This document shows, piece after piece, positions 25,726 to 33,458 of a stretch of 64,000 nucleotides of DNA. Position 1 is the stretch's first letter; each line of letters starts with the position of its first letter. The notes beneath the pieces are model-generated. The model worked only from the letters and a program-made list of their open reading frames with translations, was not told the DNA's origin and searched no databases. The stretch spans positions 10,980 through 74,979 of the forward strand of contig CAZIGH010000025.1 in NCBI GenBank assembly GCA_964538625.1, written 5' to 3'. Made by a program: the position numbers and the translations under genes. Origin of the DNA: JAEUHM01 sp964538625. GTDB taxonomy: Bacteria; Verrucomicrobiota; Verrucomicrobiia; Verrucomicrobiales; Verrucomicrobiaceae.

Positions 25726-26493
25726 TCAGAAGGTGACTGTGAGGGAGACACCGCCAAAGAAGTAGCTGTCCTCTCCGAGGTCAGCATCCAGACTGTCGAT
25801 GGCGAAGGTGCCCGCGACGTAAGGAGTGACGGTGGCAGTGCTGGTGAGCGCCCAAGGAAGGCCCAGCTTGACGACGACGTTGTTGAATCCATCCACACCG
25901 TAGTAGTCAAGGCCGTAGCTGATCTTGGCTTCAGGAACGAGGCTGAGGCTCTCGGTGAGCTTGATGGAGGTGTTCAGACCGGTCTCGAAGTAGTAACCTT
26001 CGTCGCCATTGTCCGCCTCAAAGTCAGCGTAGGAACCGAGGAACCAGTTCACCGCACCAAAGCTCTTGGACAGGGTCACGAACGCTTCGTGCGTGTCCGC
26101 TCCAGAGAACGGGAAGTTGTAATACGTATAGCCCACGCCCAGGTTAATGAAACCCAGGTCAAAGTTAAACGTACCGACGAGGTTCAACTCATCATAATCG
26201 TCACCAAAGCGACCTCCGCCGGCTGCCGAGGCATACCAGGGAGCGAAGGTGAAGGTGGTGTTGTCACTCAGCTTCACCGGCAGGGACAGGCCAGCCCAGA
26301 CAAGGTGATCACCGAAGTCAATGCCACGGAAGATATACTTCGTGTCATAACCAACGGTCACGGACATGCCGAGAGGCTCATCGGCCGGAGGCGGAGGAGC
26401 AACGGGATTTTTGGCGGCGGGCGTTCCGGCAAAAGCCAGAGGGCTCACCAGCGCGACTGCTGCGAGGAGTGTGTTTGAGAGGATGGATTTCAT
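25726..26493 (-). CDS. Outer-membrane beta-barrel protein (TorF-like porin)
   Basis: A 255-residue exported protein. The signal peptide ends near Ala22 (LAFAG). The mature chain is made of alternating beta-strand-like stretches with many aromatic and Gly residues (YDTKYIFRGIDFG, VGYTYYNF, YFETGLN, YFFGGVSLTVTF) and ends in Phe, the outer-membrane insertion signal. The early segment Y-x-S/T-K-Y-x-F-R-G is typical of TorF-family putative porins. The start at 26493 begins the signal peptide; a longer open frame to 26685 is not supported. Confidence 0.75.
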   Translation of the reverse strand: MKSILSNTLLAAVALVSPLAFAGTPAAKNPVAPPPPADEPLGMSVTVGYDTKYIFRGIDFGDHLVWAGLSLPVKLSDNTTFTFAPWYASAAGGGRFGDDYDELNLVGTFNFDLGFINLGVGYTYYNFPFSGADTHEAFVTLSKSFGAVNWFLGSYADFEADNGDEGYYFETGLNTSIKLTESLSLVPEAKISYGLDYYGVDGFNNVVVKLGLPWALTSTATVTPYVAGTFAIDSLDADLGEDSYFFGGVSLTVTF

Positions 26494-26728
26494 TCGTTGT
26501 TGTGTTCTTGGTTTGGTTGGTCCGGTTTGGTTGGCGCACCGAACGTCTCCCAGAGCACTACCGGAGTAGGGGCTGGGTGACGACTGGTTTGACCAATGCC
26601 CCTCTTGAGCAGGGAACAGGCCAACTTTTTCAAGGCACTCATTTCCAACATCAGGAACGCCCCTTATCCATGCCGCGTTGGCCATGCGATTTCCGCAACA
26701 TCAGCCCCTCCCACCCGTTGATCCGCTC

Positions 26729-28237
26729 ATGCCGCCTCTTTTTCGACTCTTCGCCTCCGCCCTTATGCTCTCACGTATCCTCACTGCGGCGGATGTTCCA
26801 AACTTTGTCATCATCAACATCGACGACTTGGGCTACGCCGACACCGGGCCTTATGGTTCCACACTGAATCGCACCCCCAATCTGGACCGGATGGCAGCGG
26901 AAGGCATGAAACTGACATCCCACTACGCCTCGCCCGTGTGTACGCCCTCCCGTGCATCTCTCATGACCGGGTGTTATTCCAAGAGAGCACTCCCCGTACC
27001 GCACGTTCTTTTCCCTGGCTCATCCGTGGGCTTGAATCCGGAGTTGATCACTGTGGCAGAAGTTCTCAAAGCCAAAGGCTACTCCACTGCCTGTGTCGGC
27101 AAGTGGCACCTCGGCGACCAGCCGGAGTTCCTACCCACCAGGCAAGGGTTCGACTCATGGTTCGGCATTCCCTACTCCAATGACATGGGGCCGGCGTCTG
27201 ATGGAGCCAAGAGCGACCTGGGCGCACCAGTTCCAGAGCGCAAAGCGGTCGCATCCAAAGGCGTGGACCCTGCGGTGTTCGGCGGTGACGATACCGGGCT
27301 GAAAGGAGCAGGGCAGCCGCCCATCCCCATCCTGCGCAACGAGGAGGTCATAGACCGCCTCACGGCAGACAAGCAGCAGACCATCACCCGACGCTGCACC
27401 GAGGAGGCGGTTTCATTCATCAACAAGACCAAGGACAGCCCATTCTTCCTCTACATGCCCCATGTGGCCGTTCACTTCCCCATTTACCCCGGGCAGGAGT
27501 TCCAAGGCAAGTCTGGCAACGGCCTCTATGGGGACTGGGTGGAGGAAGTGGACTGGAGCGTAGGCCGCATCCTCGACACCATTCGTGAACTTCAACTCGA
27601 AAAGAAGACGCTCGTTCTGTTCACTTCCGACAACGGCGGCACCCAACGCGGTCTGAATACTCCACTTCGTGGGAACAAAGGCTCCACACTCGAAGGTGGC
27701 ATCCGCGTTCCCCTGCTCGCCTGGTGGCCCGGCACCGTGCCCGCCAAATCGACTTCTGACCTCGTCACCGGAATGATCGACATCCTCCCCACATTCGCCT
27801 CTCTCGCGGGCGCACAGCTCCCGCCTTATCCCATCGACGGCGGCGACATCAGCCCTATCCTGCTTGGCAAACTCGAAGCGCAGGCTCCGCGCGGTGGCAC
27901 TTATCTTCACTTCAGCGGGCTTCATCTCGAAGCCATCCGCTCAGGCCCATGGAAACTAATCCTCAGTGAGTCCCGCCCCGCGCGCCCACAAAAGGGCAAA
28001 GGCAGCGCTGCTGCGGATCCCCTGCCCCGCCTCTACCATCTCCAGGATGACATCGGCGAAACCAAAAACCTTGCGAGCGAACACCCCCAAGTGGTGGAAC
28101 AACTCACTGCCATGGCACAAAAGGCAGACGCAGACCTTGGCATCAAACAAATCGGTCCCGGATGCAAAAAACCCGGACGCGTCGAGGGCGCGAAACCCTG
28201 GATCGACTTCGACGGCACATTCCGCAAGCTCCCCTGA
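26729..28237 (+). CDS. Sulfatase (arylsulfatase A family), secreted
   Basis: A 502-residue exported sulfatase. A signal peptide (about 1-21) precedes the alkaline-phosphatase-like domain with NIDDLGYADTG (calcium-binding Asp pair), the sulfatase motif CTPSR with the formylglycine Cys71, GKWHLG, and FTSDNGG. It needs the Cys-type (FGE or anSME) activator, and no such gene is seen in the window. Single sulfatases of this family act on sulfated polysaccharides; the substrate is unknown. The ATG at 26729 gives a clean signal peptide; 26678 is an alternative. Confidence 0.9.
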   Translation: MPPLFRLFASALMLSRILTAADVPNFVIINIDDLGYADTGPYGSTLNRTPNLDRMAAEGMKLTSHYASPVCTPSRASLMTGCYSKRALPVPHVLFPGSSVGLNPELITVAEVLKAKGYSTACVGKWHLGDQPEFLPTRQGFDSWFGIPYSNDMGPASDGAKSDLGAPVPERKAVASKGVDPAVFGGDDTGLKGAGQPPIPILRNEEVIDRLTADKQQTITRRCTEEAVSFINKTKDSPFFLYMPHVAVHFPIYPGQEFQGKSGNGLYGDWVEEVDWSVGRILDTIRELQLEKKTLVLFTSDNGGTQRGLNTPLRGNKGSTLEGGIRVPLLAWWPGTVPAKSTSDLVTGMIDILPTFASLAGAQLPPYPIDGGDISPILLGKLEAQAPRGGTYLHFSGLHLEAIRSGPWKLILSESRPARPQKGKGSAAADPLPRLYHLQDDIGETKNLASEHPQVVEQLTAMAQKADADLGIKQIGPGCKKPGRVEGAKPWIDFDGTFRKLP

Positions 28238-28274
28238 GCCGTCAGCTGAGTCGAGCCAAAAGCAACTTCTCACT

Positions 28275-28349
28275 TGGCTCCGAAGGTAGGGTTCGAACCT
28301 ACGACCTAGTGGTTAACAGCCACCCGCTCTACCGCTGAGCTACTTCGGA
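28275..28349 (-). tRNA. tRNA-Asn(GTT)
   Basis: On the minus strand a complete cloverleaf: acceptor TCCGAAG pairing with CTTCGGA, D arm AGCTCAGCGGTAGAGC, anticodon loop CTGTTAA with anticodon GTT, T arm with GGTTCGAACC, a G discriminator and an encoded 3' CCA (28275-28277). 75 nt including CCA. Confidence 0.95.
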
Positions 28350-28445
28350 ATAGGTAACGTGGGCGGGAAAGGTGCGCTGATCTGCACGCTCCGCAAGTGG
28401 AATGTCAATATTCTGCAAACGTTTTCTCCCTCACTGCGTCGGCCC

Positions 28446-29390
28446 TCAGCGAAAAACCGGCATCGCAAAGCTGGGTGCCAGAAGGCGGACGCCACGCCAC
28501 AGGCCCACGTCTCTCGGATGACCATTGAAGAGCACCCTGCCCTCCCTAGAGACCAGCACCGCCCTCGGCCCACCATGAACCTCCAGCACCCGTGCCAGCG
28601 AACGAGCACCACTCTCAGCCACCCAAGGCACCGCGATGCCATTCGCTTCCTGAAACTCGCGGGCGGCGATGTCCGGGTTCTTTCGCTCAATGTTCACACC
28701 CGCAAGCGTGATGCCAGCGTGCTTCAGCCGAGGCCCCTGAGACAGTAGCTCCGAAAGGCCATCCGTGCCCCCTTTCGAAGCCGATGACCAGAAGAGCAAC
28801 AACAACGCCTTCTCCTGCCCCAGGAGGTCACCGAGAGTCAACTCATGGCCAAGCGAGTCCAGCAGCGGCGAAGAGAAGTCAATCCGTAAATGCTTCATGC
28901 GGGCCTCCATCTGCTGCTGAGCCACCAGTTTCCCAAAGATGCCCCCCTGCTCCGGGAACAGCCAAAAGCCCTTGTTCACTTGTTCACGAAAGGCCTCCTC
29001 ATCCCCCTTGTCCATAGCGATCATGGCCCGCGCCAGACACATCAAGCCGCGATACTGCTCCACGGACTGAAGCCCACCGATCGAATCCCTCGGATCAAAT
29101 CCAATCAACCCACGCTCCACATCCTTCATCACCGCTACAAGATGCGCCGCATCAGCCATCCGAATGCCATACATCAGCTTCGCCTCCGCCAGCGCCTGCC
29201 CCCCGAACCCCAGCCTTTGCGCATCCCCCACAGCCTTCCGAAAGTCCTCAGCCCTTACAGCCGTCATCAGCCGCCGAACCACGTCGGCGCGATCCTGCGC
29301 GCAGACCACCCCGGCCTGCACCACGAAAGCCACCGCCAAACAACAACGAAAATATCGAAGCACCCAGAAATAACGTTTCTCCCGGCCCAT
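28446..29390 (-). CDS. Thioredoxin-fold redoxin without the CxxC motif
   Basis: A 314-residue protein with a signal peptide (about 1-33, ending VVCAQ), an alpha-helical middle region, and a C-terminal redoxin domain (about 170-314). The strand ALLLLFWSSASKGG is where TlpA-like proteins carry WCxxC; here the two Cys are replaced by Ser/Lys, so it cannot be a disulphide oxidoreductase. The rest of the fold (GITLAGVNIER and the GGPRAVLVSREGRVLFNG segment with its cis-Pro position) is kept. The start at 29390 is an ATG; the longer open frame begins with TTG. It is divergent from the SMP-30 gene. Confidence 0.7.
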   Translation of the reverse strand: MGREKRYFWVLRYFRCCLAVAFVVQAGVVCAQDRADVVRRLMTAVRAEDFRKAVGDAQRLGFGGQALAEAKLMYGIRMADAAHLVAVMKDVERGLIGFDPRDSIGGLQSVEQYRGLMCLARAMIAMDKGDEEAFREQVNKGFWLFPEQGGIFGKLVAQQQMEARMKHLRIDFSSPLLDSLGHELTLGDLLGQEKALLLLFWSSASKGGTDGLSELLSQGPRLKHAGITLAGVNIERKNPDIAAREFQEANGIAVPWVAESGARSLARVLEVHGGPRAVLVSREGRVLFNGHPRDVGLWRGVRLLAPSFAMPVFR

Positions 29391-29458
29391 CTGTCCACCA
29401 AGTAAGCAAACCGACAAATGCGGCGAGAAAAACCGGCTGCTCCACGTTATGCCTGCCC

Positions 29459-30409
29459 ATGTCTCGCGCCACTTCCATTTGCCTCGCCCTCATACTGCTC
29501 TCCTCACAGCTTCAAGCCCAGGACACTTCGTTGCACGACTGGCTGGTCGAAGGTGAAAACTGGAAACCTGCCGTGAAAGGTTTTGTCTTCACCGATGGCC
29601 TCTGCACAGACAAAGAAGGCCACCTCTACTTCACCGATGTGCGCCAAGGCCAGGGCATCTACAAACTCGACCCCACGACCGGGGAGGTGACCCTTGCCAT
29701 CAAGGACCTGCCGGGCATCTCCGGTGTGCAGATCGGACCAGACGGCCGCTTTTATGCCTGCCATAACAGAGAGCAGCGTATCATCGCCATTGATGCAGCG
29801 GGCAAGGTGGAAGTCCTGCTCACTGGGGTGAAGTGCAACGACCTCGTCGTCTCCAAAGCTGGCCACCTGTACTTCACCGAGACCCCCACCAAACGCATCC
29901 ACCTCATCAAGGCAGACAAGACCCATCTCATCGCGGACGAAGGCAAGGTCACCCGGCCCAACGGCATCTCCATCTCACCAGATCAACAGACCCTGGCCGT
30001 TTCCGACCACGGCGGCAAGCACGTCTGGACCTGGGTCATCGCTGACGATGGCACCCTATCCAGCGGAGCACCTTACATGACCATGGAGACTCCGCTTGAA
30101 AGTGATCAGGGAGCAGGAGCCAAGCCTGGTGAGCGCCCCGCAGACCTCCCGCGCTACAAGGCAGAGGCACTGGGCGACGGCATGACCACGGAAAGTACGG
30201 GAAGATGGTTCGTTACCACCGCCGTGGGCATACAGGTGTTCGACCAAGCAGGCCGCCACGCCGGAACCCTGGCCAAACCCGCCCCCGAGTCAAAGGTCGT
30301 CAGCGTGGAGTTCGCCGGAAAAGACCACGACATCCTCTACATCGCCGCAGGAGACACCATCTGGAGTCGTAAACTCAAGGTCAAGGGATGGTTCGGCACC
30401 GGGCAGTGA
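29459..30409 (+). CDS. SMP-30/gluconolactonase-like beta-propeller protein
   Basis: A 316-residue exported six-bladed beta-propeller protein; the signal peptide ends near AQD (residue 21). Repeated FTDGLCTDKEGHLYFTD, VSKAGHLYFTET, and PNGISISPDQQTLAVSD units are the metal-binding blades of the SMP-30 family. Members hydrolyse sugar lactones, but the first-blade Glu of the usual E-G-P motif is not obvious here, so the enzymatic role is uncertain. It overlaps the following lipoprotein gene by 4 nt. Confidence 0.85.
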   Translation: MSRATSICLALILLSSQLQAQDTSLHDWLVEGENWKPAVKGFVFTDGLCTDKEGHLYFTDVRQGQGIYKLDPTTGEVTLAIKDLPGISGVQIGPDGRFYACHNREQRIIAIDAAGKVEVLLTGVKCNDLVVSKAGHLYFTETPTKRIHLIKADKTHLIADEGKVTRPNGISISPDQQTLAVSDHGGKHVWTWVIADDGTLSSGAPYMTMETPLESDQGAGAKPGERPADLPRYKAEALGDGMTTESTGRWFVTTAVGIQVFDQAGRHAGTLAKPAPESKVVSVEFAGKDHDILYIAAGDTIWSRKLKVKGWFGTGQ

Positions 30410-31047
30410 ACAGACGGCTTCTCGCCGCCTCGCTCGCCATCTTTCTCACAGGATGTAACGAGACTCCCTCCGCGCCCTTTGCATGGAACTTGCTGGACGC
30501 CAACTTCCTGCCGGAATGGAAGTCGGCGAACATCGAGAACCAGGGGCGCACCTTCGTCAATGCCACCGGTCTGCGCATGGAAGAGGGCTCACCGATGACC
30601 GGCCTCGTCTTCTCGGCGTGGGAAGAAGCTGGCCTGCCAAGCACACGCTATGCCATCGAGTATGAAGCACGACGCACGCGCGGCACCGACTTCTTCGGCG
30701 CGCTCACCTTCCCCGTGAACGAGAGCTACCTGACCTTTGTGCCCGGAGGCTGGAGTGGTGCCACGACAGGTCTCTCAAACATCGACGGCCTCTCAGCCAT
30801 AGACAACCCCACCGGCAGTGCCCAGCGGTACGAGCAGGGCGTCTGGTATCGGTTCCGCATCGAAGTCTCGAAGCGAACGGTCAAGGTCTGGATGGATGCA
30901 CGTCTAATCGTCAACCTGCAACTCCCCGGACGCAGCATCGATCTGCGCCCGGGCGACATCGAAAAATGCAAACCCTTTGGCTTTGCCACCTACGGCACGG
31001 ATGGCGAAGTCCGGTCCATACGCATTGAGAGCCTACCTGGCGACTGA
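30406..31047 (+). CDS. Lipoprotein with a concanavalin-like (DUF1080-type) domain
   Basis: From a GTG at 30406 that overlaps the SMP-30 stop (GTGA) the protein has 213 residues; an ATG at 30388 inside the previous gene would add six. The signal peptide carries a lipobox LTGC (Cys17). The mature domain (YAIEYEARRTRGTDFFGALTF, then WYRFRIEVSKRTVKVWMDARLI and FATYGTDGEVRSIRI) is a jelly-roll of the DUF1080/3-keto-disaccharide hydrolase type, common in Planctomycetes and Verrucomicrobia. It probably binds or cleaves a sugar at the cell surface, together with the SMP-30 protein. Its last 15 nt overlap the convergent thioredoxin gene. Confidence 0.7.
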   Translation: MNRRLLAASLAIFLTGCNETPSAPFAWNLLDANFLPEWKSANIENQGRTFVNATGLRMEEGSPMTGLVFSAWEEAGLPSTRYAIEYEARRTRGTDFFGALTFPVNESYLTFVPGGWSGATTGLSNIDGLSAIDNPTGSAQRYEQGVWYRFRIEVSKRTVKVWMDARLIVNLQLPGRSIDLRPGDIEKCKPFGFATYGTDGEVRSIRIESLPGD

Positions 31048-31476
31048 CACATCCGCCGCCTTGGAAAGTGCGGAGCGAAGACGAAGTGCAAACATCTCAG
31101 CGGAAGTACCGCCCACCAGATGATCCATCAGCGGCTTCCCATCTGCATCCGTGAACTCAATGTGCGGAATGCCTTCCACCCCGTATTCCTTTGCCACACT
31201 GGCCGTGCTGGCTTGATCCACATCCAGGTAAGCCCACACAAACTTGTCATGGAACGGCTTCACCGCATCGCTGGGATATACGTGCTTCTTCATCGACTTG
31301 CAGGGCGGACACCAAGAAGCAGAAAACACCAACACCATCGGCTTGCCTGACTTCTTCGCCTCGGCTGTGGCTTCGTGGTAGGTGGGCACAAAGGTCGGCC
31401 CCCCTGCCGGTGCATTGCCCGACAGGAAGTAAAACACCACGCCGCAAACGGCAAGAAGCAAAAGAACGTTTCTCAT
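31033..31476 (-). CDS. Exported thioredoxin-family protein (paralogue 1)
   Basis: A 147-residue protein with an N-terminal membrane anchor or signal (1-20) and a thioredoxin domain with the redox motif WCPPC (Cys56, Cys59), followed by FVWAYLDVD and the cis-Pro in GIPHIEF. The acidic-free CPPC motif is typical of periplasmic TlpA/DsbD-like reductases. It is a close copy of the next gene on the same strand, with the two Cys at the same positions. Confidence 0.87.
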   Translation of the reverse strand: MRNVLLLLAVCGVVFYFLSGNAPAGGPTFVPTYHEATAEAKKSGKPMVLVFSASWCPPCKSMKKHVYPSDAVKPFHDKFVWAYLDVDQASTASVAKEYGVEGIPHIEFTDADGKPLMDHLVGGTSAEMFALRLRSALSKAADVSVAR

Positions 31477-31509
31477 GCCAAGTAAAGGGAACCCATCCGC
31501 TGGCCCACC

Positions 31510-31956
31510 TCAGGGTTTGGCGGTGGCAGCTGCCGGCGTCTTTGCCAAAGCGTCAGCCAGCTTCTTTGCGAAGTTTTCAGGCGAGGTACTGCCCACTTGC
31601 TTCTGCACGAGCGACTTGCCCTCAGCATCCACGAACTCAATGTGTGGAATGCCATTCACGCCATATTGCCCAGCCGTCGTTTTGTTGTCTTTGTCGTCCA
31701 CATCCAGATAAGCCCACACGAACTTATCGTGGTATTGCTTCACCGCATCACTGGGATAAACAGACTTTTTCATCACCTGACAGGGCGGACACCAGGAGGC
31801 GGTGAAAACCAGCACGACGGGCTTGCCTTCCTTTTGGGCCGTACTCATGGCCTTACGATGGCTTTCAACAAACTTGGGGCTGCCTTTCGGAAAATCCCCG
31901 GCGAGCAGTGTGGTGGCGACCGCAAGGGCGGTGAAAACAAACATGAACTTTTTCAT
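31510..31956 (-). CDS. Exported thioredoxin-family protein (paralogue 2)
   Basis: A 148-residue protein with signal peptide (1-20) and thioredoxin domain with WCPPC (Cys56, Cys59) and GIPHIEF. It shares the PxFVxxxH..A, GKPxVLVFxASWCPPC and FVWAYLDVD segments with the neighbouring paralogue, so the pair arose by tandem duplication. The start at 31956 begins the signal peptide; the open frame runs on to 32109 without support. It lies 33 nt upstream of paralogue 1. Confidence 0.87.
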   Translation of the reverse strand: MKKFMFVFTALAVATTLLAGDFPKGSPKFVESHRKAMSTAQKEGKPVVLVFTASWCPPCQVMKKSVYPSDAVKQYHDKFVWAYLDVDDKDNKTTAGQYGVNGIPHIEFVDAEGKSLVQKQVGSTSPENFAKKLADALAKTPAAATAKP

Positions 31957-32070
31957 AGCGTTGGTGTGAGATGGAAATGAGGGGGCAGGAGTGTCTCTAC
32001 CTGAGACAGAACGACCGTCCTCTCTTCCCCGTTCGAGTGAAATTTGGTTCATTTTCTTCAAAATGGCGAT

Positions 32071-32099
32071 AAAAAAAGCGCCCGGCATCCCGGGCGCTT
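32071..32099 (-). terminator. Rho-independent terminator after the DUF1501 gene
   Basis: An 8-bp GC stem (32078-32085 with 32090-32097, 4-nt loop), preceded by an A-run that is the U-tract on the minus strand. It ends the DUF1549/DUF1501 transcript. Confidence 0.87.
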
Positions 32100-32126
32100 C
32101 TGCTGACAACGGTTGAATCCCTCTGA

Positions 32127-33434
32127 CTAGGCAAACAAATCCAGTACCGGCGCTCCTTTGTCCGCGATGGTGAAGGGGCGTTTGCTTGGCGAGTAGATGA
32201 CTTGATCCAGAGGAAGACCAAGCGCGTAAGCGATGCTGGCATTGAAGTCCTGAATCTTCATTTTGTTCTCCACCACTTCGCGGCCTTCCTTGTCGGTCTT
32301 GCCATAGACATGTCCGCCCTTCACGCCTCCACCGAACATGACGGCGGAGAATGCCTTGGGGTAGTGGTCGCGTCCAACGTTCTGGTTGATGTCAGGGGTA
32401 CGGCCAAACTCCGTGGTCAGCACGACGAGCGTCTCCTGCAGAAGGCCACGGGAGTTGAGGTCCGCAAGGAGTGAGGAGAGGCCCTTGTCCAGGATGTCGC
32501 AAAGCTCCGGCACACGGACAAAGTTGGCGTTGTGGGTGTCCCATCCTCCAAGTGAAACCTCGACGAAACGCACACCCCGCTCAACCAGCCGCCGGGCTAG
32601 AAGGCAGCCCTGACCGAAGGCCTCGCTACCGTAAGTGGCCCGCACATCTCCCGGCTCTTGAGTCAGGTCAAAGGCCTTGAGATCCTCAGACTTCATCATG
32701 GCTATGGCGTCATCATACATCTCGGCATAGGCTTTCACATTCCGGTGTGGGAAGGTGCTGCGGAAGTTCCGGTCCAGCTCGTCAGCCAGCTTCATTCTGG
32801 CCATGAAGCGATCCTCAGGCACGCTGGTCTTGACGTTCTTCAATCCATTCTCAGGATTGTTCACGTAAAGCGGACTGTGCGCTGCGGGGAAAAAGCCAGC
32901 ACCTGGATGGCGGCTGTCATTGCCGATGAAGACGAAGTTCGGCAGTGTACTGTTTCCACCACCCTGGAACACGTTCAGCCAAGCCCCCATAGCCGGGTGG
33001 CGGATGGTGCCACGCAGCTCATAGCTGGTGTGCATCATGTAGTTGCCCTGCTCGTGCGCTCCCTGCGTTGAGGTGAGGGAGTTGATGATGGTACCGTGGT
33101 GCATCTGCTTTGCAGTCAGCGGCAGATACTCCGAGATGCGAACGCCGTCAGCACTGGTCTTAATGGGTTTGGTGGGACCCGCCGTCTCCACACCCTCTTT
33201 CACGTCCCAAGTGTCCATGTGGGTCTGCCCGCCCGACATGTAGAGGTAGATCACGTTCTTGGCAGTGGCCACCTGCTTCAGGGTGGATGAGTTCTCAAAA
33301 GCACCAAAGGCCTTCCCCTGCATGTAGTTGCCCAGCAATCCGACTCCCAGAAGTGAGGAAGCCGTTTTGGCCACAAAGTCACGGCGTGACACCTCGCCGG
33401 AGCGAAGCAGTTTTGATGCGAGTTCTTGTTTCAT
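32127..33434 (-). CDS. DUF1501 domain protein, Tat-exported
   Basis: A 435-residue protein of the DUF1501 family, alkaline-phosphatase-like proteins abundant in Planctomycetes and Verrucomicrobia. The N-terminus has the twin-arginine signal SRRDFVAKT. Family motifs: YLYMSGGQTHMDTWD, PLTAKQMHHGTIINSL, GGWDTHNAN and TTEFGRTPDIN. It is the downstream partner of the DUF1549/DUF1553 gene, 24 nt away, a pairing seen repeatedly in these phyla. Its role is unproven; it is assumed to act on an extracellular substrate with the paired heme-motif protein. Confidence 0.92.
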   Translation of the reverse strand: MKQELASKLLRSGEVSRRDFVAKTASSLLGVGLLGNYMQGKAFGAFENSSTLKQVATAKNVIYLYMSGGQTHMDTWDVKEGVETAGPTKPIKTSADGVRISEYLPLTAKQMHHGTIINSLTSTQGAHEQGNYMMHTSYELRGTIRHPAMGAWLNVFQGGGNSTLPNFVFIGNDSRHPGAGFFPAAHSPLYVNNPENGLKNVKTSVPEDRFMARMKLADELDRNFRSTFPHRNVKAYAEMYDDAIAMMKSEDLKAFDLTQEPGDVRATYGSEAFGQGCLLARRLVERGVRFVEVSLGGWDTHNANFVRVPELCDILDKGLSSLLADLNSRGLLQETLVVLTTEFGRTPDINQNVGRDHYPKAFSAVMFGGGVKGGHVYGKTDKEGREVVENKMKIQDFNASIAYALGLPLDQVIYSPSKRPFTIADKGAPVLDLFA

Positions 33435-33458
33435 GACGGTTTGGACGAGATTACTGGG

